Positions 8,541 to 16,748 of a DNA stretch of 64,000 nt are shown piece after piece (the stretch's first letter is position 1; each line of letters begins with the position of its first letter). Below the pieces are notes generated by a model. It saw only the letters and a list, made by a program, of their open reading frames with translations. It searched no databases and was not told where the DNA came from. Position numbers and translations under genes: made by a program. This DNA comes from Prevotellaceae bacterium UBA1746 (GTDB taxonomy: Bacteria > Bacteroidota > Bacteroidia > Bacteroidales > Bacteroidaceae). The stretch spans positions 5,269-69,268 of the forward strand of contig CAJPJR010000005.1 of NCBI GenBank assembly GCA_905369775.1, given 5' to 3'.

Positions 8541-8615
8541 GGTGACTGTAGTTCAGCTGGTTAGAGCGTCAGATTGTGGTTCTGAATGTCGTGGGTTCGA
8601 ATCCCATCAGTCACC
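8541..8615 (+). tRNA. tRNA-His (anticodon GTG)
   Basis: The sequence folds as a complete cloverleaf. The acceptor GTGACTG pairs with CAGTCAC. The D-arm has the AGCTGGTTA loop. The anticodon stem TCAGA/TCTGA encloses TTGTGGT, with GTG at 8576-8578. The T-arm is GTGGG/CCCAT with loop TTCGAAT. The extra 5' G (8541) opposite discriminator C (8615) is the hallmark of tRNA-His. CCA is not encoded. It has its own promoter and terminator. Confidence 0.97.
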
Positions 8616-8623
8616 CTCCTCCC

Positions 8624-8659
8624 ATCCCTCACAACTTCGTGTTGTGAGGGATTTTTTTT
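8624..8659 (+). terminator. Rho-independent terminator after tRNA-His
   Basis: A perfect 12-bp stem (8624-8635 with 8641-8652), loop TTCGT, followed by a run of eight T. It starts 9 nt after the tRNA. Confidence 0.9.
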
Positions 8660-9023
8660 GTTCCCACGCCCTCCTCCCGCTTTCCTTCTTTTCCTGTCGT
8701 TCGTAGACTCCTCTTCGGCACAATGCGCCTCCTGCAACGCAATGCCGGTGCGTGTCGCTGCGTTCGTGTCGCGTCCTCGGCTTCTTGCCGCTTCTGCTCT
8801 CCCCGTCGTGCCCCGGCTGCTCGGTTGTAGTCCTTTTTTCGGTGCAGCGTGTGCGTGCGCGCACGAAAGACGCGCGCGAGTTGGCGACATCGGGATGAAC
8901 CTTTCGGCAAGATCCCATCGAGAGATTCGTGAGCCGACAAAAATGTGCATCTTGTCGCGCGATTTGTCGGCTCTGCGGGCAGCAGCGGTTTTGCGTTTTC
9001 CGCCGGTGAACGAGTTTGCGCCT
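8660..9023 (+). other. Non-coding stretch before repeat copy A
   Basis: I see no gene here. Several frames stay open because the DNA is GC-rich, but none has a recognisable domain, signal or start context. It contains one inverted repeat, AGCCGACAAA (8932-8941) with TTTGTCGGCT (8963-8972), separated by 21 nt. There is no T-run, so it is not an obvious terminator. Confidence 0.55.
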
Positions 9024-9420
9024 CGCGCGCGTATATACACGCGCGCGTCCGTCGCTTTTCGTTTTTTGCCTTCACTCCTTCACCGTGTGGCACATTGGGC
9101 TGGTTGTTAATTGTTTAAGGGTGAAGGGAAGGGTGAAGTCGTGGTTCACCTTTTCGGTTCACTTCTTCACCCACCGGAGTGAAGAAACGAGCGGGCAATC
9201 CGGCGTAAATTGGGCGTTTTTCAGTCCCTCGTCCCCGTTTTTCGCCGCCCATAGGCTCGGTGTGTGTGCATGTCTTCAAAGGGGCGGCGTCGGTGCACAA
9301 AAGGTGAAGCCTTTTGATCAAAGCCTTCACCCACAACTCCCTGTGTATAAACGAAAAACGTCATACCGGTGAAGCGGTGAAGGCGAAAAACGAAAACCTG
9401 CTGACGCGCGCGCACGCGAG
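9024..9420. repeat. Intergenic inverted-repeat element, copy A
   Basis: One of three related elements. The outer ends are alternating purine-pyrimidine DNA (9024-9048 and 9404-9418). The inner arms are inverted repeats: the left, 9054-9084, reads CTTTTCGTTTTTTGCCTTCA and continues into two CTTCAC-type motifs; the right, 9368-9398, reads GGTGAAGCGGTGAAGGCG and then GAAAAACGAAAAC. Between them lie further GGTGAAG/CTTCACC motifs in both orientations, for example 9120-9137, 9164-9171, 9303-9309 and 9324-9331. At about 397 bp it is the longest copy. Small open frames in it (one about 118 codons) look incidental. It lies between tRNA-His and the BspA-like gene. Confidence 0.75.
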
Positions 9421-9532
9421 AGCGTTCATTTTTTGCATGCCGATGCAACATTTTTGATAGCGATCCGCAAGCGTATTTCGTAACGTACTTTCAAAGTCAA
9501 AGAATTTGATCGTTGTTTTCGATGATTTTTAT

Positions 9533-9563
9533 TTTGATATATCAATTTATTCCTATATCTTTG
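9533..9563 (+). promoter_or_regulatory. Promoter of the BspA-like gene
   Basis: TTTG (9533-9536), 19 nt, TATCTTTG (9556-9563), in a locally AT-rich stretch. A start near 9570 would leave an untranslated leader of about 190 nt before the ATG at 9758. The leader contains an AT-poor segment with the small palindrome CCCCGATCGGGG just before the gene. Confidence 0.72.
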
Positions 9564-9757
9564 CCCCACTATCGCGATAAGCAAAACAGCACTTTTCGCA
9601 CGGTACCACGAAGCCTATTTACCTCTTTCCGCTGCCCCTCCCCTTAACTTCGCACGGAATATAAAACAATAGTTCATCCAACGCTGTATTTTCACCCTGC
9701 CCCTGCTCCCGAAGGCAACTTCCCCGATCGGGGAAAGAAATGGAGGAGCACGACCGT

Positions 9758-12451
9758 ATGAAATTCTATTTACGTTATTGCTGTGCGATGTGCTTCGCAC
9801 TGATTAGTTTCCTGCTCGCCACTTCGCAGCGTGCGCAGGCGCAAACCCGCGAGGCCTATGTGAGCCGAAGTGCGAACGGGACGACCCTCACCTTCTACTA
9901 CGACGACCAACGTGCCACCCGCACCGGCACGACATGGGGCATCGAGGAGAAGAAAAAAGAGGGAAACCACACCTACCCTGTATGGGCAGGAACATCTGAC
10001 GAGCCAGACCGTATTACCACTCGTGTGGTGTTCGATGCCTCGTTCCGAGACTTCCGTCCCACCACCACTGCCCGGTGGTTCTACAAATATCTTGCGCTCA
10101 AGCAGATTGAAGGGTTGGAGTTTCTCAACACTTCGGAAGTGAAAGACATGACTGCGATGTTCTATCGTTGCTCGGATTTGACTTCTCTGGACGTGTCGCA
10201 CTTCAACACTCAAAACGTCACCAACATGACTGCGATGTTCAATAATTGCTCGGATTTGACTTCTCTCGATGTGAAGAACTTCAATACCCAAAACGTCACC
10301 GGTATGAGTTGGATGTTCTCCGGTTGCGCCGGTTTGACTTCTCTCGATGTGAAGAACTTCAATACCCAAAACGTCACCAACTTGAGCGGGATGTTCTCTG
10401 GTTGCTCTGGTTTGACTTCTCTTGATGTGAAGAACTTCAACACTCAAAACGTCACCGACATGTGGGTGATGTTCTCTGATTGCTCTGGTTTGATTTCTCT
10501 TGATGTGAAGAACTTCAACACTCAAAACGTCACCAACATGGCTGGAATGTTCAATAGTTGCTGGCGTTTGACTTCTCTTGACTTGTCGCACTTCAACACC
10601 CAAAACGTCACCAACATGGGTGAGATGTTCCGAGATTGCTCTGGTTTGACTTCTTTGGACTTGTCGCACTTCAACACCCAAAACGTCACCAACATGGCTG
10701 CGATGTTCTATCGTTGTTCTGATTTGACTTCTCTTGATGTGAAGAACTTCAATACCCAAAACGTCACCGACATGGGTTCGATGTTCTCAGGTTGCTCGGG
10801 TTTGACTTCTCTCGATGTGAAGAACTTCAACGCGCAAAAGGTCACCAAGATGAGTTGGATGTTCAAAGGTTGCTCTGGTTTGACTTCTTTGGACTTGTCG
10901 CACTTCAACACGCGAAAAGTCAGCGACATGAGTGAGATGTTCTCAGGTTGCTCTGGTTTGCCTTCTTTGGACTTGTCGCACTTTAACACCCAAAAGGTCA
11001 CCGATATGCACTACATGTTCTACCGTTGCTCGGCGCTGACTACCATCAATAGCAATACGGCTTGGCAATGTCCCCGGTCGGAAGGCATGTTTGCCGGCTG
11101 CACGCAGTTGAAGGGCGCAGTGCCCTACAACGGAAACAAGATAGACGTTAGAATGGCCAATCCGGAAACGGGGTATTTCACTCGCTCAAATGACGGAGGT
11201 GTGGAAGCCTATGTGGCGCAAAGCGCGGACAAAACCACCCTCACCTTCTACTACGATGCACTTCGCTCCACCCGCACCGGCACGACATGGGGCATCGAGG
11301 AGACGAAAAAGGAGGGAGATGACACCTTCCCTGCATGGGCAGGAACACGGGACGTGGGAGACAGTACCACCGCACGTGTGGTATTCGATGCCTCGTTCCG
11401 AGACTTCCGTCCCACCACCACCGCCGCGTGGTTCTGCCATTATCGTGCGCTCAAGCAGATCGAAGGGTTGGAATACCTCAACACTTCAGAAGTGAAAGAC
11501 ATGAGTAGTATGTTCTGGGGGTGCTCGGCGCTGACTTCGCTCGACCTGAAGAACTTCAACACACAAAATGTCACCGACATGTCTGTGATGTTCAATGGTT
11601 GCTCTGGTTTGACTTCTTTGGACTTGTCGCACTTCAACACGCAAAACGTCACCGACATGGGTCATATGTTCTCCGATTGCTCTGGTTTGACTTCTCTTGA
11701 CTTGTCGCACTTCAACACGCAAAACGTCACCGACATGGGTGGGATGTTCTCCGGTTGCTCTGGTTTGCCTTCTTTGGACTTGTCGCACTTCAACACGCAA
11801 AACGTCACCGACATGTCTGTGATGTTCTCCGGTTGCTCTGGTTTGACTTCTCTGGATGTGTCGCACTTCAACACGCAAAACGTCACCTCCATGAGACGGA
11901 TGTTCTCCGATTGCTCCGGTTTGACTTCTTTGGACGTGTCGCACTTCAACACGCAAAACGTCACCGACATGGGTGGGATGTTCGACTATTGCTCCGGTTT
12001 GACTTCTTTGGACTTGTCGCACTTCAACACGCAAAACGTTACCGACATGGGTGGGATGTTCTCCGGTTGCTCTGGTTTGACTTCTCTTGACTTGTCGCAC
12101 TTCAACACCCAAAACGTCACTGACATGATTGAGATGTTCAAAGGGTGCTCGGCGCTGACTACCATCAATAGCAATACGGCTTGGCAATGTCCCGAATCGT
12201 ACAGCATGTTTGCCGATTGCTGGCAGTTGACGGGTGCGGTGACCTACGACGAAAATGAGACAGACGTAACAATGGCCAATCCGGAAACGGGCTATTTCAC
12301 GGCTAAGTCCACCGCAGTAGAAAGTGTGCGCTTCGGTGCAGACAGTGCGCAGCACATCTATACGCTGCAAGGCAAGCGCGTGCGCGGAGCATGGAAACAT
12401 TTGCCGGCCGGAGTGTATGTGGTGAACGGAAAGAAGACGGTCAAACCATGA
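9758..12451 (+). CDS. BspA-like surface protein with tandem DUF285 repeats
   Basis: An 897-residue secreted protein. A signal peptide (residues 1 to about 29, ending QRAQA) precedes two homologous modules. Each starts with a roughly 90-residue lead domain (EAYVxxSAxxTTLTFYYD, then TTWGIEE). Tandem 24-residue repeats of the form LTSLDLSHFNTQNVTDMGGM, then FSGCSG, follow: 11 in the first module and 8 in the second. Each module closes with LTTINSNTAWQCP. The C-terminus (IYTLQGKRV, then LPAGVYVVNGKK) is a short sorting-type tail seen on T9SS cargo of Prevotella-like bacteria. BspA-type proteins bind host matrix and other bacteria. I used the inner ATG (9758) because it starts the signal peptide. 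The repeats are nearly identical at DNA level, so repeat number may vary between strains. Confidence 0.88.
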   Translation: MKFYLRYCCAMCFALISFLLATSQRAQAQTREAYVSRSANGTTLTFYYDDQRATRTGTTWGIEEKKKEGNHTYPVWAGTSDEPDRITTRVVFDASFRDFRPTTTARWFYKYLALKQIEGLEFLNTSEVKDMTAMFYRCSDLTSLDVSHFNTQNVTNMTAMFNNCSDLTSLDVKNFNTQNVTGMSWMFSGCAGLTSLDVKNFNTQNVTNLSGMFSGCSGLTSLDVKNFNTQNVTDMWVMFSDCSGLISLDVKNFNTQNVTNMAGMFNSCWRLTSLDLSHFNTQNVTNMGEMFRDCSGLTSLDLSHFNTQNVTNMAAMFYRCSDLTSLDVKNFNTQNVTDMGSMFSGCSGLTSLDVKNFNAQKVTKMSWMFKGCSGLTSLDLSHFNTRKVSDMSEMFSGCSGLPSLDLSHFNTQKVTDMHYMFYRCSALTTINSNTAWQCPRSEGMFAGCTQLKGAVPYNGNKIDVRMANPETGYFTRSNDGGVEAYVAQSADKTTLTFYYDALRSTRTGTTWGIEETKKEGDDTFPAWAGTRDVGDSTTARVVFDASFRDFRPTTTAAWFCHYRALKQIEGLEYLNTSEVKDMSSMFWGCSALTSLDLKNFNTQNVTDMSVMFNGCSGLTSLDLSHFNTQNVTDMGHMFSDCSGLTSLDLSHFNTQNVTDMGGMFSGCSGLPSLDLSHFNTQNVTDMSVMFSGCSGLTSLDVSHFNTQNVTSMRRMFSDCSGLTSLDVSHFNTQNVTDMGGMFDYCSGLTSLDLSHFNTQNVTDMGGMFSGCSGLTSLDLSHFNTQNVTDMIEMFKGCSALTTINSNTAWQCPESYSMFADCWQLTGAVTYDENETDVTMANPETGYFTAKSTAVESVRFGADSAQHIYTLQGKRVRGAWKHLPAGVYVVNGKKTVKP

Positions 12452-12518
12452 CAGCACTTCAAAGATACCCTCTCTTCTTGCGCTGTTCATCGGTGCGCAG
12501 GATAGCCACTTGAACGAA

Positions 12519-12550
12519 AGCGCCACGCTACAGGTTTGTAGCGTGGCGCT
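12519..12550 (+). terminator. Terminator after the BspA-like gene
   Basis: A perfect 14-bp stem, AGCGCCACGCTACA (12519-12532) with its complement (12537-12550), loop GGTT, followed by the weak T-tract CTTTGTT. The 216 bp from here to the crcB stop shows no gene I can support. Confidence 0.75.
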
Positions 12551-12766
12551 CTTTGTTGAGCCGAAGAAGGGACGGGAGATTGGGACGATGCGTTGGTGCG
12601 TGCCTTGCACGGCCATCCGTTGGGGGAGCAGAAATGCGGTCGTCGAAAAAGTTGTGGCGCTCGTTAGGGTAGCGCGTGCGAATGCCGAGGAGCGCGGTGA
12701 GCGAGTTGGTGCCCCACGCTGTGGAACCGGGGCGAAATGGCTCTCGACAAGTGCGACAAGGCGCAA

Positions 12767-13135
12767 TCAGGCCGCGAGGCGATGGCCTAACCAAAGGAGG
12801 GCGAAGCCGACGACGAGACTCGAGCAGAGGTAGGCGACAGCGGTGAGTGTGAGTTGCTGTTGCCATAGGGCGCGGCCGTCGGCCACGAAGGTGGAAAAGG
12901 TGGTGAAGCCGCCGCAAAGTCCGACGGTGAGGAAGAGGCGGAGCGCGTCGGGCGCAGCGATGCGCGAGAGCCAGCCGCTCAGTAGGCCGATGAGCAGACA
13001 GCCGAGGGCATTGGCGGCGAAGGTGCTCCACGGAAAGCGCCCGTCGGCGGCGCCGGGCAGGAGCAACGTGAGGAGATAGCGGAGGATGCCGCCAACGAAA
13101 CAGCCGCAACCGACGGCAAGGAAGGAACGAAGCAT
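12767..13135 (-). CDS. crcB: Fluoride channel CrcB/FluC
   Basis: A 122-residue, four-helix membrane protein that exports fluoride as a dual-topology dimer. Diagnostic features are the conserved Asn in TFAANALGC (residues 38-46) and the GGFTTFSTF signature (75-83), both lining the fluoride pathway. The frame is open for another 51 codons upstream, but this ATG starts directly before the first helix and gives the usual family length. No fluoride riboswitch is recognisable in the roughly 200 bp upstream. It is a single gene on the minus strand, transcribed convergently with the BspA-like gene. Confidence 0.92.
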   Translation of the reverse strand: MLRSFLAVGCGCFVGGILRYLLTLLLPGAADGRFPWSTFAANALGCLLIGLLSGWLSRIAAPDALRLFLTVGLCGGFTTFSTFVADGRALWQQQLTLTAVAYLCSSLVVGFALLWLGHRLAA

Positions 13136-13336
13136 ATATAAAAGAGGAGGGAAGGGGCGTGAAAAAGAGCTTGATTTTGATGATCGAAGAACCGCGTGTC
13201 GACTTGAGTGGTGAGACTGGTGCGCTCCGACTGCGAACCGGCCTACTTCGCGGTGAGGGCGCTGCAATCGGTATGGCCGGGGCGACAAAAGAAACGGGCG
13301 GAGGCCTTCGTGTGGAGAGGTCTCCGCCTCGTCGGG

Positions 13337-14041
13337 TCAGGCGTAGATGAGAAAAATGGCGGGAGTCTTACCCAAATCGGGCAATCCCGTTTGTTTCCAC
13401 GTTTTGACGCTGCGTGTGCAGATCCACTCGCGGTCGGTGGTGATGCCGGCGGCGACACAGAGTCGCGTTTTGGGCGAACAGGCCGAAAGGATGTCGGCAA
13501 AGAGTTTGGCGTTGCGGTAGGGCGTCTCGATGAAGAGTTGCGTTTGGTGTTCGTCGCGCGAACGGGCTTCCAACTGCTTGAGGCGCTTGGTGCGCGCACT
13601 GCTGTCGATGGGAAGATAGCCGTGGAAGGCAAAGCTCTGGCCGTTGAAGCCCGACGCCATCACGGCGAGGAGAATGCTTGAGGGGCCGACCAGCGGCACG
13701 ACGCGCAAGCCTTCTTGCTGGGCGATGGCGACCAAGTCGGCGCCGGGATCGGCCACGGCGGGGCAGCCGGCCTCACTGATCACGCCCACATCCTGCCCTT
13801 CGCGCAGCGGACGGAGAAAAGACGAGAAGCGCGAGGGATCGGCGTGCTTGCCCATTTCGTAGAAGGTGAGCGCGTCGATGTCGATGTTGCGGTCTACGGC
13901 TTTGAGAAAGCGCCGTGCCGTGCGGATTTCTTCGACGACAAAGTGGCGGATGGAGCGCACGATGTCGGCATTGACGGCGGGGAGCACGCGGTCGTGGGGC
14001 GTGTCGCCGAGGGTGACGGGAATGAGGTAGAGAGCAGCCAT
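13337..14041 (-). CDS. RsmI-like tetrapyrrole-methylase-family SAM methyltransferase
   Basis: A 234-residue protein of the SAM-dependent tetrapyrrole methylase fold, closest by eye to RsmI, which 2'-O-methylates C1402 of 16S rRNA. Visible motifs are SEAGCPAVADPGADLV (about residues 90-105), matching the RsmI SDAGTPxIxDPG loop, the VPLVGPSSILLAVMASGF stretch and FIETPYRNAKLF. It is shorter than typical RsmI (about 280), lacks the usual N-terminal LYLVATPIGN form (here LYLIPVTLGD) and ends early, so it may be a paralogue with a different target. It is last in a leftward group with MtaB and the glycosyltransferase (9-bp gap). Confidence 0.8.
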   Translation of the reverse strand: MAALYLIPVTLGDTPHDRVLPAVNADIVRSIRHFVVEEIRTARRFLKAVDRNIDIDALTFYEMGKHADPSRFSSFLRPLREGQDVGVISEAGCPAVADPGADLVAIAQQEGLRVVPLVGPSSILLAVMASGFNGQSFAFHGYLPIDSSARTKRLKQLEARSRDEHQTQLFIETPYRNAKLFADILSACSPKTRLCVAAGITTDREWICTRSVKTWKQTGLPDLGKTPAIFLIYA

Positions 14042-14050
14042 GGGACGGGG

Positions 14051-15082
14051 TTAGGACATGAATTGAGCGAAGGTCTTCTTTCCTTGCACATAGAAGGCGT
14101 AGATGAGGCTGCGCTGTATGCGTTCGGGAATGTCGAAAAGGGTGGTGGCTTCGAGGTTCTTTTTTCGCTCGGGATCAAATTGGTGTTTCCACTTGTGGAA
14201 GTCGTTGCGCGCGCGCCGCACCGCTTTGGCATTGGCGAAGTCGCCGGAGACGAAAAACTTGAACCAAGCCATGCCGTCTAGCCATTTGCGCACGCAGAGC
14301 ACGTGTTGCAGTTCGTCGTCGGGCAAGTTCTTGTAGAGCATGGTGAGGCTGTTGCGGAAGTTGAGATAGGTTTTGCGCGGATTGTCGGCCGGGAGGGTGC
14401 CTCCTCCCACGTGGTAGACGACGGAGTCGGTGACGCACACGATTTTGCGCGCCCGTGCCCGAAGTCGCCAGCAGAAGTCGATCTCTTCGAAGTGGGCGAA
14501 GAAGCGGGCGTCGAACCCGCCTGCCGCGTTCCAATCGGCGGGGCGCACCATGAGTGCGGCGCCGGTGGCCCAAAAGAGGGAGCGCACGGTGTCATACTGC
14601 CCGTGGTCTTTTTCGAGCACATTGAGCAGGCGACCGCGACAGAAGGGATAGCCGAAGCGGTCGATGAATCCGCCTGCGGCACCGGCGTGTTCGAAACTGT
14701 CGTGCGCCCATTCGGCGTGGATCTTCGGTTGCGCGGCGGCCGTTTCGGGATGCGCGTCCATGTAGGTGCGCATTGGGGTGAGCCAGCCGGGCGAGGTGCG
14801 CACGTCGCTGTTGAGCAGGAGATAATAATCGTAGCGTCCCGGCGTTTCCTGCTCGATGCGGCGGAAGGCTGCATTGTAGCCTCCGGCAAACCCTAAGTTT
14901 TGGTCGAAACAGACGAGACGCACATCGGGATGCTCGGTGCGTAAGTAGTGGAGGGAGTCGTCGGTCGATCCATTGTCGGCCACAATGACTTCGCCTTCGT
15001 CGGCGCAGTCGCTCACGACGCCCGGGAGGTAGCGGCGGAGCATATCGACACCGTTCCAGTTGAGAATGACAACAGCTATCAT
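14051..15082 (-). CDS. Family 2 glycosyltransferase
   Basis: A 343-residue cytosolic or membrane-associated GT-A enzyme. It begins with VVILNWNG (residues 3-10), followed by ADNGSTDDSL (about 35-44) and the DxD-like LLNSDVRTSPGW that places the nucleotide-sugar and metal. Later features are FFAHFEEIDFCWRLRARAR, as in rhamnosyltransferase-type GT2 proteins, and VVYHVGGGTL. The acceptor sugar cannot be told from sequence. It lies 48 bp after mtaB and 9 bp before the RsmI-like gene, an arrangement that probably reflects co-transcription, not shared function. Confidence 0.9.
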   Translation of the reverse strand: MIAVVILNWNGVDMLRRYLPGVVSDCADEGEVIVADNGSTDDSLHYLRTEHPDVRLVCFDQNLGFAGGYNAAFRRIEQETPGRYDYYLLLNSDVRTSPGWLTPMRTYMDAHPETAAAQPKIHAEWAHDSFEHAGAAGGFIDRFGYPFCRGRLLNVLEKDHGQYDTVRSLFWATGAALMVRPADWNAAGGFDARFFAHFEEIDFCWRLRARARKIVCVTDSVVYHVGGGTLPADNPRKTYLNFRNSLTMLYKNLPDDELQHVLCVRKWLDGMAWFKFFVSGDFANAKAVRRARNDFHKWKHQFDPERKKNLEATTLFDIPERIQRSLIYAFYVQGKKTFAQFMS

Positions 15083-15130
15083 GGAGTTAAATTGAAATGA
15101 GGTCAGGAGAAAAGGGGCAGGGGTGTGCCA

Positions 15131-16486
15131 TCACTCGGCGGGGGTGGCGATGAGGGCGTCTTGTGCCTCGTTGAAGTCACCGAGCAGTGCCATGCCGAGC
15201 GAGTCGGCTTCGATGTCGTAGCCCGGTGCCGCCTCGACACGGATGTAATTGTCGGTCCAGCCCATGAGGGGGCGGCCTTCGCGGTGGTGTTCCCAGAGCA
15301 CGCTGCGCGTTTGTCCGACGAAGCGGCGATAGTGGGCCTTGCGCTTCTCCTCCGAGAGGGCGAGAAGGCGGTGGCTGCGCTCGCGCTTGGTGGGTGCGTC
15401 GACCACGTGGGGGATTTCGAGGGCGGCAGTGCCGGGGCGCTCGGAGTAGCTGAAGACGTGCAGTTGGGAGATGGGGAGCGATTCGATGAAGCGGTAGGCT
15501 TCTTCGAAACACTCGTCGGTTTCGCCGCGCGTGCCGACAATGACGTCGACGCCGATGAACGCGTCGGGCATGATGCGGCGGATGAGTTCGACCTTGTGAC
15601 GGAAAAGGGCGGTGTCGTAGCGCCGTTTCATGAGGGCGAGCACGGTGTCGCTGCCACTTTGGAGGGGAATGTGGAAGTGGGGCATGAAGGCACGGCTGTG
15701 GGCACAGAAGTCCACGATCTCGTCGGTGAGCAGATTGGGTTCGATGCTCGAGATGCGGTAGCGTTTGATGCCTTCGACGCGATCGAGTGCGCGGACGAGT
15801 TGTGCGAAGCTCTCGCCGGTGGTGCGTCCGAAATCGCCGATGTTCACGCCGGTGAGCACAATTTCGCGTCCGCCGTCGGCTGCGGCCTGTTCGGCCTGTG
15901 CCACGACTTCGGCAATGGTGGCATTGCGCGAGCGACCGCGGGCAGCAGGGATGGTGCAATAGGTGCAATAGTAGTTGCAGCCGTCTTGCACTTTGAGAAA
16001 ATAGCGTGTGCGGTCGCCGCGAGAGCAGGAGGGCACGAACGTCTTGATGTCGCGCAGCGGGGTGGTGTAGCAGATGCCGCCGTGCGACTGGCTGTCGGCA
16101 CGCACACCGAGTTGTTTGGCTTCGTAGTGCTCTTCGATGAGTTCGATGAGGCGGCCTTTCTGTTCCTGCCCGACGACGAGGTCTACGCCTTCAATTTGTG
16201 CGATGTGCTCGCCGGAGAGTTGTGCGTAGCAACCCATGACGGCGATGAAGGCCCCGGGGTGCTCGCGGTGGAGACTGCGGATGGCGTGTCGGCATTTGGC
16301 GTCGGCTTCGCCGGTGACGCTACATGTGTTGACAATACAAATATCGGCCTTTTCGCCGTCGGAAGGAGTGCAACCTCGTTGGCTGAGACGATCGCGCAAA
16401 GTGGAGGTCTCGGCATAGTTGAGTTTGCAGCCCAAGGTGACGAAGGTGGCTTTCTTATTATATATAGGGGATGAATTCTTGTCCAT
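15131..16486 (-). CDS. mtaB: tRNA t6A37 methylthiotransferase MtaB
   Basis: A radical-SAM methylthiotransferase of about 451 residues that converts t6A37 of tRNA to ms2t6A37. The N-terminal UPF0004 domain carries the first cluster cysteines (TLGCKLNYAETS; VNTCSVT; VMGCYAQ). The radical-SAM motif is CNYYCTYC, followed by RGRSRN. The C-terminal region corresponds to the TRAM-type RNA-binding domain. The LGCKxN form separates MtaB from MiaB and RimO. I chose the ATG at 16486 over an in-frame TTG four codons earlier. First gene of the leftward group with the glycosyltransferase and RsmI-like gene. Confidence 0.92.
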   Translation of the reverse strand: MDKNSSPIYNKKATFVTLGCKLNYAETSTLRDRLSQRGCTPSDGEKADICIVNTCSVTGEADAKCRHAIRSLHREHPGAFIAVMGCYAQLSGEHIAQIEGVDLVVGQEQKGRLIELIEEHYEAKQLGVRADSQSHGGICYTTPLRDIKTFVPSCSRGDRTRYFLKVQDGCNYYCTYCTIPAARGRSRNATIAEVVAQAEQAAADGGREIVLTGVNIGDFGRTTGESFAQLVRALDRVEGIKRYRISSIEPNLLTDEIVDFCAHSRAFMPHFHIPLQSGSDTVLALMKRRYDTALFRHKVELIRRIMPDAFIGVDVIVGTRGETDECFEEAYRFIESLPISQLHVFSYSERPGTAALEIPHVVDAPTKRERSHRLLALSEEKRKAHYRRFVGQTRSVLWEHHREGRPLMGWTDNYIRVEAAPGYDIEADSLGMALLGDFNEAQDALIATPAE

Positions 16487-16667
16487 AAGCGGTTGCAAAA
16501 ATACGCGATACGAGGGGAAAGACCAAATTTGTGCTTGCTTTGCGCGGTGCCGGCGGGGTGTTTTAAAATATGTGGTTGTTTTTGATAGGTTGAGTTTTCA
16601 ATAATTGGTGTTGTTCCCAGTTTTCTAAGGTTGAGGTTCAGTTTTCTCGAAAAAAAACGGCGTTTTA

Positions 16668-16698
16668 CTTGCACGTGTTGGAAAAGTCCGTACCTTTG
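16668..16698 (+). promoter_or_regulatory. Promoter of the small lipoprotein gene
   Basis: CTTG (16668-16671), 19 nt, TACCTTTG (16691-16698). The predicted start lies about 45 nt before the ATG. The preceding intergenic DNA is AT-rich. Confidence 0.72.
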
Positions 16699-16748
16699 CA
16701 GCGTTTTAATACAAGCAATTGATTGTTTTACTCTAAACTCACACAACA

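Noticed and set aside
9016..9372. Small open frames inside the repeat elements (for example 118 codons in copy A, similar ones in B and C)
   Set aside because: The shared peptide look (SLFVFCLH, VFRLH) comes from the inverted arms being readable in several frames and both strands. No consistent start, ribosome context or conserved length.
10140..12160. Regular 72-bp repeats considered as a CRISPR array
   Set aside because: No unique spacers; repeats are contiguous, in frame and encode DUF285 units. No cas genes are in the window.
9770..12766. Long antisense frames across the BspA-like gene, rich in HVGDVLGVEV-type repeats
   Set aside because: The repeats are simply the reverse reading of the 72-bp tandem repeats. 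The plus-strand frame has a signal peptide, the known DUF285 repeat and a sorting tail.
12528..13109. Alternative minus-strand frame overlapping crcB
   Set aside because: Arg/Pro/His-rich translation typical of an out-of-frame reading. The crcB frame has the GGFTTFSTF signature.
13136..13336. Possible fluoride riboswitch upstream of crcB
   Set aside because: I looked for the conserved pseudoknot elements of the crcB motif and did not find a convincing match.
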